DNA from: Mycobacterium sp. shizuoka-1 | GTDB taxonomy: Bacteria; Actinomycetota; Actinomycetes; Mycobacteriales; Mycobacteriaceae | Length of the DNA: 64,000 nt | Direction of reading: 5' to 3' | Assembly: GCF_002723835.1 (NCBI RefSeq) | Contig: NZ_BEWG01000024.1 | Location: 53,487 to 117,486 of the forward strand | Part shown: piece by piece, positions 49,361 to 58,024 of the stretch | Layout of the letters: each line of letters starts with the position of its first letter | How positions within the stretch are numbered: position 1 is the first letter of the stretch | The notes under the pieces: model-generated | The model's input: only the letters and a program-made list of their open reading frames with translations | Databases searched by the model: none | Told to the model about the DNA's origin: nothing | Position numbers and translations under genes: made by a program

Positions 49361-50371
49361 TCAGGCCTTGGCGCCGGATGTGACCTCTTCGATCGGGCCC
49401 GCGTCGGGCCAGGCCGCTGCGGTGACCGCGGCGCTGCGGTCGCCCTGGCGGGCCAGCGCCAGGCCGAGCAGCACCACCACCCCGCCGATGGCCTGGGTGG
49501 CGGTGACGGCCTCGCCCAGCAGCACCCATGCCGACAACACGGCGAACAGCACCTCGCCCAGGCCGACCAGGGACGCGAAGCTCGGCCGCAACCGTGCCAC
49601 GCCGCTGATGCCCAGCGTGTAGGCGATCGCCGTGGCGACCACGGCCAGCATGATCACCGGCACCCACCACGGCACCATCAGCCCGGCGACGTCGGCGTCG
49701 TTGGCGGTGAAGGCCAGCGGCATCACGCCGGTCAGGCCGAGCAGGCCGACGGCGATGGCGCCGATCACCAGACCGCCGGCAGCCAGGGTGATCGAGTTCA
49801 GTCCGCTGCCGTCGGCGGTGACCTCGTCGGACATCATGAAGTAGCAGGCCGCGCAGATCGCCGCGGCGAGTCCCCACGCCACCCCGATCGCGTTGATGTG
49901 GGCGGTGCCGGAGAAGACGTTGAGTACCAGCATGATTCCGGCCACTGCCAAGGCGACGCCGGCCAAGGTCATGGCGCGTGGACGGCGACGGGTGGTTCCC
50001 CAGATCCAGCCGACGACGAGAATCGGGGCGGTGTATTCCAGCAGCAGTGCGACCCCGACCGACAGGTGCGAGACGGCGTTGTAATAGCAGAGCTGGGCGC
50101 CGGCGATCGGGATGAGCCCGTAGGCCACCACGGTGCGGGCGTGTGCGCGGGCTTCGGCGATCCAGTCCGGTTTGACGATCGTGGCGAAGACGGCCATCAC
50201 CAGCGCGCCGCCGGCCAATCGGGCGGTGACTGCGGCGGTAGGCGACCAACCGGCGCCCATCAAGGCCTTGGCGAAGGGGCCGGACATGCCGAACGTGAAC
50301 GCCGATCCGATGGCGAACAGCAGACCCAGGCGGAAGTGGTCTTGGCCACGAACGGTCGTCGACACGGGCAC
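49361..50371 (-). CDS. DMT/EamA-family membrane transporter
   Basis: A 336-residue membrane protein with ten hydrophobic segments. Two EamA repeats are visible: FAIGSAFTFGMSGPFAKALM at the start and AWGLAAAICAACYFMMSDEV near 160-180, and LVGLGEVLFAVLSAWVLLGE near 275 is typical of the family. It probably exports or imports small metabolites. It diverges from the CGNR gene; a GTCATGA array lies between them, so the regulator may control both. Confidence 0.88.
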   Translation of the reverse strand: MPVSTTVRGQDHFRLGLLFAIGSAFTFGMSGPFAKALMGAGWSPTAAVTARLAGGALVMAVFATIVKPDWIAEARAHARTVVAYGLIPIAGAQLCYYNAVSHLSVGVALLLEYTAPILVVGWIWGTTRRRPRAMTLAGVALAVAGIMLVLNVFSGTAHINAIGVAWGLAAAICAACYFMMSDEVTADGSGLNSITLAAGGLVIGAIAVGLLGLTGVMPLAFTANDADVAGLMVPWWVPVIMLAVVATAIAYTLGISGVARLRPSFASLVGLGEVLFAVLSAWVLLGEAVTATQAIGGVVVLLGLALARQGDRSAAVTAAAWPDAGPIEEVTSGAKA

Positions 50372-50403
50372 CCCCTTGAATGTAATGAGTAAAATGATCG
50401 TTG

Positions 50404-50456
50404 GTCATGACATTACGGCCGAGGGGGTCATGAGTCAAATGAATTTCAGTCATGAC
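50404..50456. promoter_or_regulatory. Three GTCATGA motifs with 22-23 bp spacing
   Basis: GTCATGA occurs at 50404, 50427 and 50449, intervals 23 and 22 bases, close to two helical turns. The first and third extend to the palindrome GTCATGAC. They straddle the start codon of the CGNR gene and face the divergent transporter. This looks like an operator array for the CGNR protein. Confidence 0.45.
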
Positions 50457-50993
50457 ACGGAGCTCACGTTGCGGGCTGCGTGTGCACTGGTTAACAGCGA
50501 CCGGGTCGATGGCGAACAGCTGGCCGATCAGCCTGCCCTGGACGCCTACCTGAGCACCTATGGCTGGACCGGGCGGCGTGATCACGACGACGCCGAGCTG
50601 GCGTCCGTGCACACCCTGCGGGGGCGACTGGGCCGGATCTGGGCCGCCGCCGACGACGAGACCCGGGTGGTCGGCCAGATCAATGCCCTGCTGTCGGACA
50701 CCCGTGCGGCGCCATGGCTGACCCGCCATCCCGAGATGCCGGAGTGGCACCTGCACCTGGCCTCCATCCACGACCCACTGGCCCAACGCATGGGCGCCGA
50801 GATGGCGATGTCGCTGGCCGACCTGGTGCGCGGTGGCGAGCTGCGCAGGCTGAAGATCTGCGCGGCACCGGATTGCGATGCGGTCCTGGTGGACCTCTCC
50901 CGCAACCGCTCGCGGATGTTCTGCGACACCGGCAACTGCGGTAACCGCCAGCATGTTGCCGCTTATCGGGAGCGCCGCTCGAAAGAGGCGTAG
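50430..50993 (+). CDS. CGNR zinc-finger transcription regulator
   Basis: A 187-residue protein. The N-terminal helical domain (about 1-130, the stress/ABATE-type ligand domain) is followed by the zinc-finger end: LKICAAPDCDAVLVD, RNRSRMFCDTGNCGNRQHVAAYR with the CGNR motif. Four Cys probably bind zinc, with the motif arms contacting DNA. ATG 50430 is used; GAGGGGG is nearby. The preceding open frame upstream belongs to the shadow of the transporter. Probably autoregulated. Confidence 0.88.
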   Translation: MSQMNFSHDTELTLRAACALVNSDRVDGEQLADQPALDAYLSTYGWTGRRDHDDAELASVHTLRGRLGRIWAAADDETRVVGQINALLSDTRAAPWLTRHPEMPEWHLHLASIHDPLAQRMGAEMAMSLADLVRGGELRRLKICAAPDCDAVLVDLSRNRSRMFCDTGNCGNRQHVAAYRERRSKEA

Positions 50994-51004
50994 CGTCAAC
51001 GGCC

Positions 51005-52255
51005 ATGCGCGCACGGGGGCGTGACATCGACATCGCGGTATTCGGGGCCACCGGTTACGTCGGCAAGCTCACCGCCGGATATCTGGCGAAGACCGGCTCG
51101 GGGCTTCGCATCGCGCTGGCCGGCCGCTCGCAGCACCGACTCGAGGCGGTCCGCAACGGTCTCGGTGGCCGGGCCAGGGACTGGCCGCTGGTCGTTGCCG
51201 ACGTGGATCACCCCGATTCGCTGGCGGCGTTGGCGGCCCGAAGCCGATTGGTGCTCAACGCCGTTGGCCCCTACATCAGCTACGGCCTACCGGTGGTCAC
51301 GGCCTGCGCAGAGCGGGGCACCGACTATGTCGATCTCACCGGCGAGGTCCCGTTCGTGCGGCGCAGCATCGACCAAAGCCACCATCGCGCGCAGGACAGC
51401 GGAGCGCGCATCGTGCATTCGTGCGGATTCGACTCGATCCCCTCTGATCTCACGGTGTACGCGCTGAGCCTGCGCGCCGCGGCCGACCGCGCAGGCGACC
51501 TGGCAGAGACGACCCTCGTGCTGCGGGACTACTCCGGCGGTTACGCCGGTGGTTCGGTGGCCACCATGGTCGAACTGATGCGGCTGGCCTCCTCGGATTC
51601 CGCTGTACGCCAGATGCTCGACGACCCCTACAGCCTGAGCCCCGACCGCGCCGCCGAGCCCGATCTGGGTCACCAACCCGACCTGCCCTTGTTGCCGGGT
51701 CAACAGATCGCCCCCGAACTCGCCGGGTTGTGGACCAGTGGTTACGTCATGGCGCTGTACAACACACGCTGTGTGCGCCGCTCCAACGCCCTGATGGACT
51801 GGGCCTACGGTCGCAGCTTCCGCTACACCGAGACGCTCATCATGGGATCGTTTCCGGGCGCGCCGTTGATCGGAGCGATGTTCAACGCAGGCATTGCCAC
51901 CGCATCCCGCTTCGGTGGCCACTATTTGCGGCTGCTGCCAACGGGTTTGGTGGAGCGCATGACACCCGCGGCGGGAACCGGCAACGACATGGGCGCGCGT
52001 GGCCATTACCGGGTCGAGACGTACGCGACCACCACGACCGGGCGCCGTTACCGGGCGACGATCGCCCAGGCCGCCGACCCGGGTTATTCGGCGACCGCGG
52101 TGCTGGCCGGGGAGAGCGCGTTGGCTCTCGTGCTGGATCGCGATCGCCTGCCTGATCGCCACGGGGTGATCACGCCGGCCGCGGCGATGGGGGACGTGCT
52201 GCTCGACCGGTTACCGGCCGCCGGGGTCGCGTTCGAGACCGTCGGCCTGCCATGA
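51005..52255 (+). CDS. Saccharopine-dehydrogenase-like NAD(P)-binding protein (trans-acting enoyl reductase family)
   Basis: A 416-residue protein. The NAD(P)-binding N-terminus is DIAVFGATGYVGKLTAGYL, with LVLNAVGPYISYGLPVV and GTDYVDLTGEVPFV; HSCGFDSIPSDLTVY follows. This pattern fits the saccharopine-dehydrogenase-like family that includes the trans-acting enoyl reductases of mycobacterial polyketide lipid synthesis (Rv2953 type). No polyketide synthase is nearby, so its partner is unknown. It starts 11 bp after the CGNR gene. Confidence 0.82.
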   Translation: MRARGRDIDIAVFGATGYVGKLTAGYLAKTGSGLRIALAGRSQHRLEAVRNGLGGRARDWPLVVADVDHPDSLAALAARSRLVLNAVGPYISYGLPVVTACAERGTDYVDLTGEVPFVRRSIDQSHHRAQDSGARIVHSCGFDSIPSDLTVYALSLRAAADRAGDLAETTLVLRDYSGGYAGGSVATMVELMRLASSDSAVRQMLDDPYSLSPDRAAEPDLGHQPDLPLLPGQQIAPELAGLWTSGYVMALYNTRCVRRSNALMDWAYGRSFRYTETLIMGSFPGAPLIGAMFNAGIATASRFGGHYLRLLPTGLVERMTPAAGTGNDMGARGHYRVETYATTTTGRRYRATIAQAADPGYSATAVLAGESALALVLDRDRLPDRHGVITPAAAMGDVLLDRLPAAGVAFETVGLP

Positions 52256-52259
52256 CCTC

Positions 52260-54320
52260 TCACGGCATGTAGAAGCCGCGGATGCGGTGGAAGCGGCCGT
52301 GCCCCAGTAAGGCGTTGGCGGCCTGCAGCCCGGACACGACGGCGGCTTCGATGCAGCCCGCGTTGATTCCCGAGTCGGTCCAGTCCCCGGCGAGAACGAG
52401 GTTGTCGTAACCGCTTTCATCGGGCCGCAGCCGGTACTTGTCGGACCCGGGCACCGACAGCACGTAGCGATCGGACGGGTCGATGTTGACACTGACGTGC
52501 TGGGTCTCCAACGCCGCGAACCCCGTTCGGCCGCCGGCGCCGGCCAGCAACCCCCAGGAAAAGCCGCCCTCGCTCACCGCGCCGGGTAGATACAGCCCGA
52601 CGTGTCGGTCCAGGTAGTCCACGGCGTTCGCCAGCACCCGGGCCCGGCACCCGGCCACGTAGGCGGACGGGTCGTCGGCGGTCGGCCACGGTGCGTCGAA
52701 GGCCCCGCAGAAGTACGCCACCGTGTGCGGTTCCTCGGAGTCCGGCCAGCGTTCGGCCCACAAGGTCTGCCCCATCGACGCCCACGTGTCGAACGGGGAC
52801 ACGTAGCCGCTGGTGGTGACCCCGGGCCGGTGCCAGCCCAGAGCCGACTCGGTCGGCCGCAGCCAGAGTTGGACCGACTGGGTGGCCACCGTGCGGACGT
52901 GTGCGGTCATCTCCGCCCACTCCCGGCGGTCGGCGATCAGTTCGCCTGCCACCAGTTCGACCATGGCCAGCGACGTCGCCAGCACCACGTGGTCGAAGTC
53001 CTTGCCGCGCCGCAGAATCCGGGTCGCGGTGTCGGCACGGGGTGCGAAATGCGATTCGGCGCCCGCGACATCGGCAGTCGAGGTGAGTTGTTCGTGGCGG
53101 GGGAGCGCCGGGAACACCGGCAGGCCGCCGGCCGTGGTCAGCGGATCGTAAGTGTCTGCCCCGTCGGCGAGTTCGGCCTGCCGTCCCAGAGTGATCGCAT
53201 CGATGCAGTGCCGGTGGTCGTCGAGGTGTAGTGCGTCGAGGCGGTGGAAGAACTCGAAGCGCACGCCGCGCCGCCGCAGCACCTGGTAGATCGGGGCGAT
53301 CACCACATCGCCCATGCCCGCCGTCATCTTCCAGAAGAAGGCACCCTTGTATTGGAAAAGTGCGATGCCGGTGAGCAAGACCGCCACCCCGGCGGCGAAC
53401 CGCGGCCGGTCGAAGTCGCCGTCCTGGTAGCCGAAGACCATGTCGTACATCCCGCGGATCAGCGGGAAATTCAGCACCTCCGGGTCGGCTCCGTGCCGCA
53501 CGATCCAGGCCCCGTACTCCTCGTCGTTGATGGCCCGGAAGCCGGCCGGATCGGTGATCAGGCGGTCGGCGATCAACCCGCGAACCGTCGCCGCCAACAG
53601 CGACATCAGCAGCCACAGTCGTTTGTGGTGGGGCCGGTGCTCGCAGTCCAGCGCTGCCCGCACCGCGTCGAGTGCCTCGGCGAGGAACCCGGCCGCCGCG
53701 GCGTCGGCGGGGCGCGGCCCGATCAGGGCGGCCAGCGTGGCCAGTGCGGCGCTCCGGACCGCGGCCGGCCAATCGGCGGTGTCCGGCCGGGCGCTGGCCG
53801 ACAGGCACAGATCCTGCCCGGATGCCGCATCCAGCGACTCGGCGAAGTCCAGCAGCAATCGCAGTGTCCGCGCGGCGAACTCGACGACGGTCAGTTCGCG
53901 CCCGGTGGCGCCCGGTTCGCCGGGCAAGTCCGGGGTGCGGCGAAACGCACCGGACCAGATCAGCCAGTCGTCGCCGAAGTGGTCGGCCATCGCGAGCTCC
54001 TCGGCGGGGACGAGCGCCTGGTCCCAGGTCTTGATCGGGCAGCCGGGATCGGTGGTCTCGCGGTCGAGTTCGGCATAACACTCGCGCAGCAATGCGAAGG
54101 CGTTCTCGTAGGAGCCCATCCAGATGTGCAGGCCGTGTTCTTCGATCCGGTCGTGTTCGCCGCGGCTGGAGGCTCCCTTGCCGCCCAGGCGCCAGCCGCG
54201 CTGGTAGACGGTGATCGACTCGAAGCGGTCCTGCCACCGCCCTTCGGACAGCCGCCATGCGGCACTGAGACCGGCCATGCCGCCGCCGAGGATGGCGACC
54301 CGCCCTCGTCGGCGCGTCAC
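52260..54320 (-). CDS. FAD-dependent desaturase/dehydroxylase-like oxidoreductase
   Basis: A 686-residue flavoprotein. The dinucleotide motif VAILGGGMAGLSAAWRL is at the N-terminus, then WRLGGKGASSRG and HIWMGSYENAF. The C-terminal FAD motif is NLVLAGDWTDSGINAGCIEAAVVSG. This resembles the phytoene desaturase / hydroxysqualene dehydroxylase HpnE branch, which acts on polyisoprenoid chains. It is larger than usual, with an extra region around 150-330. It is the last gene of a leftward operon and overlaps the cyclase gene by four bases. Confidence 0.8.
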   Translation of the reverse strand: MTRRRGRVAILGGGMAGLSAAWRLSEGRWQDRFESITVYQRGWRLGGKGASSRGEHDRIEEHGLHIWMGSYENAFALLRECYAELDRETTDPGCPIKTWDQALVPAEELAMADHFGDDWLIWSGAFRRTPDLPGEPGATGRELTVVEFAARTLRLLLDFAESLDAASGQDLCLSASARPDTADWPAAVRSAALATLAALIGPRPADAAAAGFLAEALDAVRAALDCEHRPHHKRLWLLMSLLAATVRGLIADRLITDPAGFRAINDEEYGAWIVRHGADPEVLNFPLIRGMYDMVFGYQDGDFDRPRFAAGVAVLLTGIALFQYKGAFFWKMTAGMGDVVIAPIYQVLRRRGVRFEFFHRLDALHLDDHRHCIDAITLGRQAELADGADTYDPLTTAGGLPVFPALPRHEQLTSTADVAGAESHFAPRADTATRILRRGKDFDHVVLATSLAMVELVAGELIADRREWAEMTAHVRTVATQSVQLWLRPTESALGWHRPGVTTSGYVSPFDTWASMGQTLWAERWPDSEEPHTVAYFCGAFDAPWPTADDPSAYVAGCRARVLANAVDYLDRHVGLYLPGAVSEGGFSWGLLAGAGGRTGFAALETQHVSVNIDPSDRYVLSVPGSDKYRLRPDESGYDNLVLAGDWTDSGINAGCIEAAVVSGLQAANALLGHGRFHRIRGFYMP

Positions 54321-57300
54321 CCCAGCAACGCCCGCGCGCGAGCCAGCTCGGGCCAGTCCTGGTCGGCGCAGATGCGGCTCACAACGTGGGCCAGCGCCGG
54401 CCGTGCCGCCGCCCCCACGAGTTCGACGGTGTCGGCGGTGGCGAGTAGTTCAAAGACCACCGCCTGCTGATCGCGCGCCACCGCGATGGCCTCCCGCAGC
54501 GTGGCGTAGCGGGCATCGGGATCGGAGAACGTATGGGCCAGTGCCCGCAACAGTTCGGCCTTGTGGGTGACGATGCCGGTCTCCTCGGCCATCGCCAGTG
54601 CGCGCTCCGCGCAGGCGCGGGCCGTCTCGGGGTCTCCCGCGGCGGTGTGCAGGCGCACCAGCACGCATTCGAAGGCCGAGAGGTAGGCCTTCAATTCCGC
54701 TGCCCGCCAACCGTCGACAACAGCGGTCAGACCCTGGACGTACGGTTGCAGCGTGGCGGGGTCGGTGGCAGGGTCGGCCAGCGCCCGCCGAGCGGCCAGC
54801 GACACCCGGTTGCTCTCGGCCACCATCACCCATTGGGCCAGGCCGAACCGTTCGGCGCGTGCCGCGACGTCTTCGATGAGCTCGGCGGCCCGGTCGAACT
54901 GGCCGGCCTCGACGCGGACGGTCACCTCCCGCATCTGGCCGTAGCAGAGGCTGACCGCACTGGAGGGAAACGGCAGCGTCTCACATCTGCTCTGAATCCG
55001 GGCGAAGGCCGGCTCGGCGCCGAGGAGATCACCCTGGACGAAGCGCACGAACCCGAGCTCGGCGAACAACCCGGAGATCCGGTCGCTCGGCGTGTACCAC
55101 AGCTGCTCGATCCGGGGTGTCCCGGCTCGGTCGACACCGGCGACCGCGTCCTCCAATGCTGTTCGGGCCGAACCGAACTGGCCCCGGAACATGGCGAAGA
55201 AACCCGCCGTCGCGTTGTAGGAGGCGGTGGCCCAATCCGACACGCCTTCGAGCTGCCGAAGAGCTTCGATCAACTTCTCGACCCGGTCGAGCTGACCGCG
55301 GGCGGTGTAATAGCCCCACAGTGCGCTGAACGTGGCGTGCATCTCGAGGCTGGGCTCTTCACTGACCAGTTGCAGGCACCGTTCGAATTCGTCGGCCGCC
55401 TCGGGACTGGTGTAACCGGTGGTCGCCGTGGCGAGAAAACCCCGCTCCAGTCGGATGGCCACCTCGCGCAGATCGCGACGGCGCCCCGGTGCCATCAGGT
55501 CGGTGACCTCCAGCGCCCGGCTGAGCAGGTTGCGGGCCTCGATGAGCGCGCCGCGCTCCCGAGCCTCCGATGAAGCCCCCTGGTAGGCGGCAGCGGCCTC
55601 GTCGAACCGGTCGGCCTTCTCGAAATGGTAAGCCACCAGCGGCCATTCCGGCGTTCCGCCCGCCGACTGGTCGGCAAGGACATCGGCGATCCGATGATGC
55701 AGGCGCCGCCGGACACTCGGCGGCGACAGCTCGGCGGCGACCTCGCGCAGCAGTTCGTGCTGGAAGCTCCACTGACGTTTGCCGACCTGCCGGAGCACCC
55801 GCGCCCGCGTGAGTTCGTCGAGCAGCGCATCGATTCTGCGCCAGCCGACCCCGGTGACCGACGACAGCAGATCCCGGTCGAAACGGCTGCCGATGAGCGC
55901 GGCGGTCTCCACGATCGCAAGGGAGTCGGTGCTCGATCGCAGCCGGGCGACCAGCGTCTCGTACAAGGTGTCCGGCACTTGGGCCGGATCGTCGAGATCC
56001 TCGTTCTGGTTTTTGAGCCTGGCCACCACCTCTTCGATGAACAGCGGCACGCCGTCGCAGCGCTCCTGCACGACTTTGACTGCCTCCGAACCCATCTCGG
56101 GATGCAGTGCGCGAATAAGCGCGTCGGAATCCTCGGCCGCCAGCGGCTTGAGATCCAACTCCTCGACAAACCCCCGCAGCGGCGGAACGCTTCGGCCGGT
56201 GACGATCACCATCAGGCGGTTGTCCTGCATCCGCAGCAGAGAGTTGACGATGCTGATGGTGTCCTCGTCGTACCAGTGGATGTCCTCGGCCAGGATCAGC
56301 GCCGGACCGGCACCGGCACATGCCAGCAGATAGTCCTTGACGGCGGTGGTGATCTGATCGAACCGGGCGCCGGCATTGGCTGTCGCCGGTTGATACCCGG
56401 CCTCGGGGGCGATGCCGAGCACCGGTGCCAGCAGGGGCAGCACCGCAGCGGTGTCCATCGCGCGGTTGGCGAGTTCGGCTTCGAGTAGGCGCAAGCTGTC
56501 GGACGCGTCCGAGTCGCGCCGAATGCGGCTGTGCCGTTCGATCAGGCGCCGCACGGGCCGCAGCCCGACGTCGGTGTGAAAGGGCGACCCGAACAACTCG
56601 AGGACGGCGGCGCCGGCATCGCGTGCCATCTCGACAGCGGCGCTGGCCAGCCGGCTCTTGCCGATCCCGCCCTCACCGCGCAGGAGCACGCCGCGGGTGG
56701 TCAACGTTCCGGTGCTGGCCTGCTCCCACATTTCTCGCAGGGCGGCGAGTTCGCGCTCCCGCCCGACCAGTGGACCGTAGGACTTTCCGGCGAGATCGCG
56801 CTCGGCGATCACCCGGTAGTGGACCAGGGGACTGTCCATACCCTTGACCCGCTGGGCCGGGCACGGCACCAGGTCGACGTTGTCGTGGACGAGCCGCTCG
56901 ATGGCGGCCGAGACCGACACGGTGCCCGGTTCGGCGAGACTGCAGATCCGGGCGGCGAGGTTGGCGCCGAGTCCGTACACGTCGTCCTGATCGATGTCGA
57001 GGAACACCACGCCCCGGTGGATACCGACCCGGACGTCGATGTCGAACCCGAATCGCCGCTCGGCTCGCGCACTCAGTTCGGCGACCTCGCGCACGATGTC
57101 GAGCCCGGCCAGCACCGATCGGTGGGTGTCGTCCTCGTGTGCCTTCGGATGGCCGAACACCGCGAGCAGTCCGTCGCCCTTGATCGAGCCGATGTGGCCC
57201 TCGTATCGCGAGACGATCGCGCGGACCTCGTCACGGTAGCGCCCGACGACCGTGCGGTACACCTCGGGCTCGATGCGCATCGACAGGGCGGTCGAGTCGA

Positions 57301-57499
57301 CGAGATCGGCGAACAGGACGGTGAGCCGCCGGATCTCGCCGTTGCCGACCGGCGTGGCGAGCAGTTCTTCGGCATCGGGGTTGCTGCTGTCGACCGCCAG
57401 CACCTGGCCGGCGAGCTTCTCGGCGGTGGCACGGTCGCCGTCGTTGATCGCCCGGACTGCGCGTTCGAGAAGATCATCGATGGCCGGATGAGACGTCAC
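54317..57499 (-). CDS. Adenylate/guanylate cyclase fused to an AAA ATPase and TPR region
   Basis: A 1060-residue multidomain protein. A short helical N-terminus is followed by a class III cyclase domain (about 56-232). Metal ligands Asp65 (LFADLVDST) and Asp109 (SIKGDGLLAVFG), Lys107 and N180xxxR184 (GANLAARI) are all in place, so it is probably active. The ATPase has Walker A GEGGIGKS at 275-282 and a later Walker B-like ILAEDIHWYDE. The C-terminal part is helical and TPR-like. No DNA-binding domain is seen. It is in a four-gene operon with the FAD enzyme. Confidence 0.9.
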   Translation of the reverse strand: MTSHPAIDDLLERAVRAINDGDRATAEKLAGQVLAVDSSNPDAEELLATPVGNGEIRRLTVLFADLVDSTALSMRIEPEVYRTVVGRYRDEVRAIVSRYEGHIGSIKGDGLLAVFGHPKAHEDDTHRSVLAGLDIVREVAELSARAERRFGFDIDVRVGIHRGVVFLDIDQDDVYGLGANLAARICSLAEPGTVSVSAAIERLVHDNVDLVPCPAQRVKGMDSPLVHYRVIAERDLAGKSYGPLVGRERELAALREMWEQASTGTLTTRGVLLRGEGGIGKSRLASAAVEMARDAGAAVLELFGSPFHTDVGLRPVRRLIERHSRIRRDSDASDSLRLLEAELANRAMDTAAVLPLLAPVLGIAPEAGYQPATANAGARFDQITTAVKDYLLACAGAGPALILAEDIHWYDEDTISIVNSLLRMQDNRLMVIVTGRSVPPLRGFVEELDLKPLAAEDSDALIRALHPEMGSEAVKVVQERCDGVPLFIEEVVARLKNQNEDLDDPAQVPDTLYETLVARLRSSTDSLAIVETAALIGSRFDRDLLSSVTGVGWRRIDALLDELTRARVLRQVGKRQWSFQHELLREVAAELSPPSVRRRLHHRIADVLADQSAGGTPEWPLVAYHFEKADRFDEAAAAYQGASSEARERGALIEARNLLSRALEVTDLMAPGRRRDLREVAIRLERGFLATATTGYTSPEAADEFERCLQLVSEEPSLEMHATFSALWGYYTARGQLDRVEKLIEALRQLEGVSDWATASYNATAGFFAMFRGQFGSARTALEDAVAGVDRAGTPRIEQLWYTPSDRISGLFAELGFVRFVQGDLLGAEPAFARIQSRCETLPFPSSAVSLCYGQMREVTVRVEAGQFDRAAELIEDVAARAERFGLAQWVMVAESNRVSLAARRALADPATDPATLQPYVQGLTAVVDGWRAAELKAYLSAFECVLVRLHTAAGDPETARACAERALAMAEETGIVTHKAELLRALAHTFSDPDARYATLREAIAVARDQQAVVFELLATADTVELVGAAARPALAHVVSRICADQDWPELARARALLG

Positions 57500-57505
57500 G
57501 CGAAC

Positions 57506-58024
57506 CTACAACCCGACGGTGACCGTCACCATCTCGGTGTCCTGGCCACCGCCGTCCGCCCGGCGAAGCCGCAGTGCCCCGGTGTAGTTCGCGCCGGTGA
57601 ACCGGTCGTCGGTCAGCACGATCTGGACTGAGGTCTGCCCGGGGGCGAGGATGGCGGGTTGCAGGCTCAACGCCTGCAACGGAATTCGGATCTCGGGACG
57701 GCCGATGCGCTCGAACGGCTTCACAATCGAGACCGAACGGGGGTACGGCTTGGCCGTGGGAACCTCGATGGGATCGGGCGGGATCGGCTGGGTTGAGGTG
57801 GGCTGCAACCACCACGACGGGCCGGCCAGGGCGACCTGGACCGCGCCGGCGTACGTCCGCATGTTCAGGTCGAGGAGATTGTGGATCAGGCGGACCCAGC
57901 CGTCGATACCCCACCTGCCGGCGTCGTCGCGGCGGGCCGCGTCCTGCGCGATCTCGTTGATCTGGTCGAAGTAGCCCCGGATGACGCTCGCCGGCCGCTG
58001 CAGCTGGGGTTGCGGCGCGCTCAT
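57506..58024 (-). CDS. Unknown protein: helical N-terminus plus beta-sandwich C-terminus
   Basis: A 172-residue protein of unknown function. The N-terminus (about 1-75) is helical (IRGYFDQINEIAQDAARRD, WVRLIHNLLDLNMRTYAGAVQ, GPSWW). The C-terminus (about 105-172) has short strands and LQPAILAPGQTSVQIVLTDD and YTGALRLRR, as in an Ig-like sandwich. It shares this layout with the 227-residue protein at 59519. ATG 58024 overlaps the upstream 471-residue gene by four bases. Helical parts look phasin-like, which is only an impression. Confidence 0.75.
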   Translation of the reverse strand: MSAPQPQLQRPASVIRGYFDQINEIAQDAARRDDAGRWGIDGWVRLIHNLLDLNMRTYAGAVQVALAGPSWWLQPTSTQPIPPDPIEVPTAKPYPRSVSIVKPFERIGRPEIRIPLQALSLQPAILAPGQTSVQIVLTDDRFTGANYTGALRLRRADGGGQDTEMVTVTVGL

